Below, one piece after another: positions 38,956 to 38,989 of a stretch of DNA of 38,989 nt. The position numbers and the translations under genes are program-made. The stretch is taken from NCBI GenBank assembly GCA_964594625.1, contig CAZQNC010000002.1, positions 1 through 38,989 on the forward strand, written 5' to 3'. The notes beneath the pieces were generated by a model, which was given only the letters and a program-made list of their open reading frames with translations, did no database searches and was not told where the DNA came from. This stretch comes from CAZESS01 sp964594625. Lineage in GTDB: Archaea > Thermoplasmatota > E2 > UBA202 > DSCA01. Every line of letters starts with the position of its first letter. Position 1 is the stretch's first letter.

Positions 38956-38989
38956 TTTTTAGACAACATTTACATACTCCTTCGGTATC

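Larger units (their letters stand above)
36200..38989. mobile_element. AT-rich horizontally acquired island (right edge beyond window)
   Basis: From about 36200 the base composition changes within a few tens of bases from GC-rich to roughly one-third GC, and codon use becomes A/T-ending in all genes. The island carries an antitoxin-like gene, a small ORF and a restriction/methylation gene, a typical defence-island content. No integrase, direct repeat or tRNA boundary is seen at the left edge; the right edge is not in the window. Confidence 0.65.

Noticed and set aside
1..38989. CRISPR array, insertion sequence or transposase, rRNA operon
   Set aside because: I saw no regularly spaced direct repeats, no transposase-like protein with terminal inverted repeats, and no rRNA sequence on either strand.

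Overview
The window reads as chromosomal DNA of an uncultured, GC-rich archaeon from the euryarchaeal side of the tree. The diagnostic genes are a transcription factor B, the archaea-only amidotransferase subunit GatE, Taw1 (wyosine tRNA), RaSEA (archaeosine tRNA), archaeal SepF, endonuclease Q, KptA, an initiator tRNA-Met with an intron at 37/38, and BRE/TATA promoters instead of -35/-10 boxes. The exact lineage is not resolved. Many secreted proteins with Ig/PKD-type domains would fit Thermoplasmatota or a methanogen-related group, but that is inference. Most single genes have a TATA box about 26 nt before the start codon, so much of the transcriptome is probably leaderless. I used this spacing to choose several starts.

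Layout. 1-9300: end of a C25 (gingipain-type) peptidase, a DUF401 permease and Taw1 operon, SfsA, a DUF1508 protein, two secreted alpha/beta hydrolases, a split YeeE/YedE sulfur transporter, and a tocopherol-cyclase-like protein. 9290-9880: remains of a C45 acyltransferase running into a poly-C tract and a 10-N gap. 9987-12817: intron-containing tRNA-iMet, a secreted unknown and gatE. 12875-15709: Hsp20, an EndoQ and RNase HII operon, and a ribbon-helix-helix protein. 15762-19431: an NSS symporter with a 34-residue MetS-like partner, a secreted rhodanese/PKD protein, a membrane protein and an AbrB-ACT protein. 19411-23312: an eight-gene MBH-type Mrp Na+/H+ antiporter operon. 23406-27293: zinc-ribbon protein, TFB and RlmE, a sugar epimerase and two membrane proteins. 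27395-30417: a secreted double nitroreductase-fold protein facing a secreted metzincin. 30743-36172: carbamate kinase, HisRS, a small membrane protein, SepF, RaSEA, a frameshifted flavodoxin, KptA and a SLOG protein.

From about 36200 to the right edge the base composition drops sharply to AT-rich. This island holds an antitoxin-like gene, an overlapping small ORF, and an Eco57I-type restriction/methylation protein broken by one frameshift and ending early. It looks horizontally acquired.

How the genes fit together: RNA modification and processing recur (Taw1, RaSEA, RlmE, KptA, GatE, HisRS, intron tRNA), as do Na+-coupled bioenergetics (Mrp antiporter, NSS symporter) and a large secreted hydrolase set. 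Three frameshifts lie at or beside homopolymer or short-repeat runs, so part of the apparent gene decay may be sequence error. The most interesting items are the tRNA-iMet intron, two genes whose conserved N-termini begin at AUA or AUC instead of AUG, the secreted tandem nitroreductase-fold protein, the AbrB-ACT fusion, the EndoQ-RNase HII operon and the AT-rich island.
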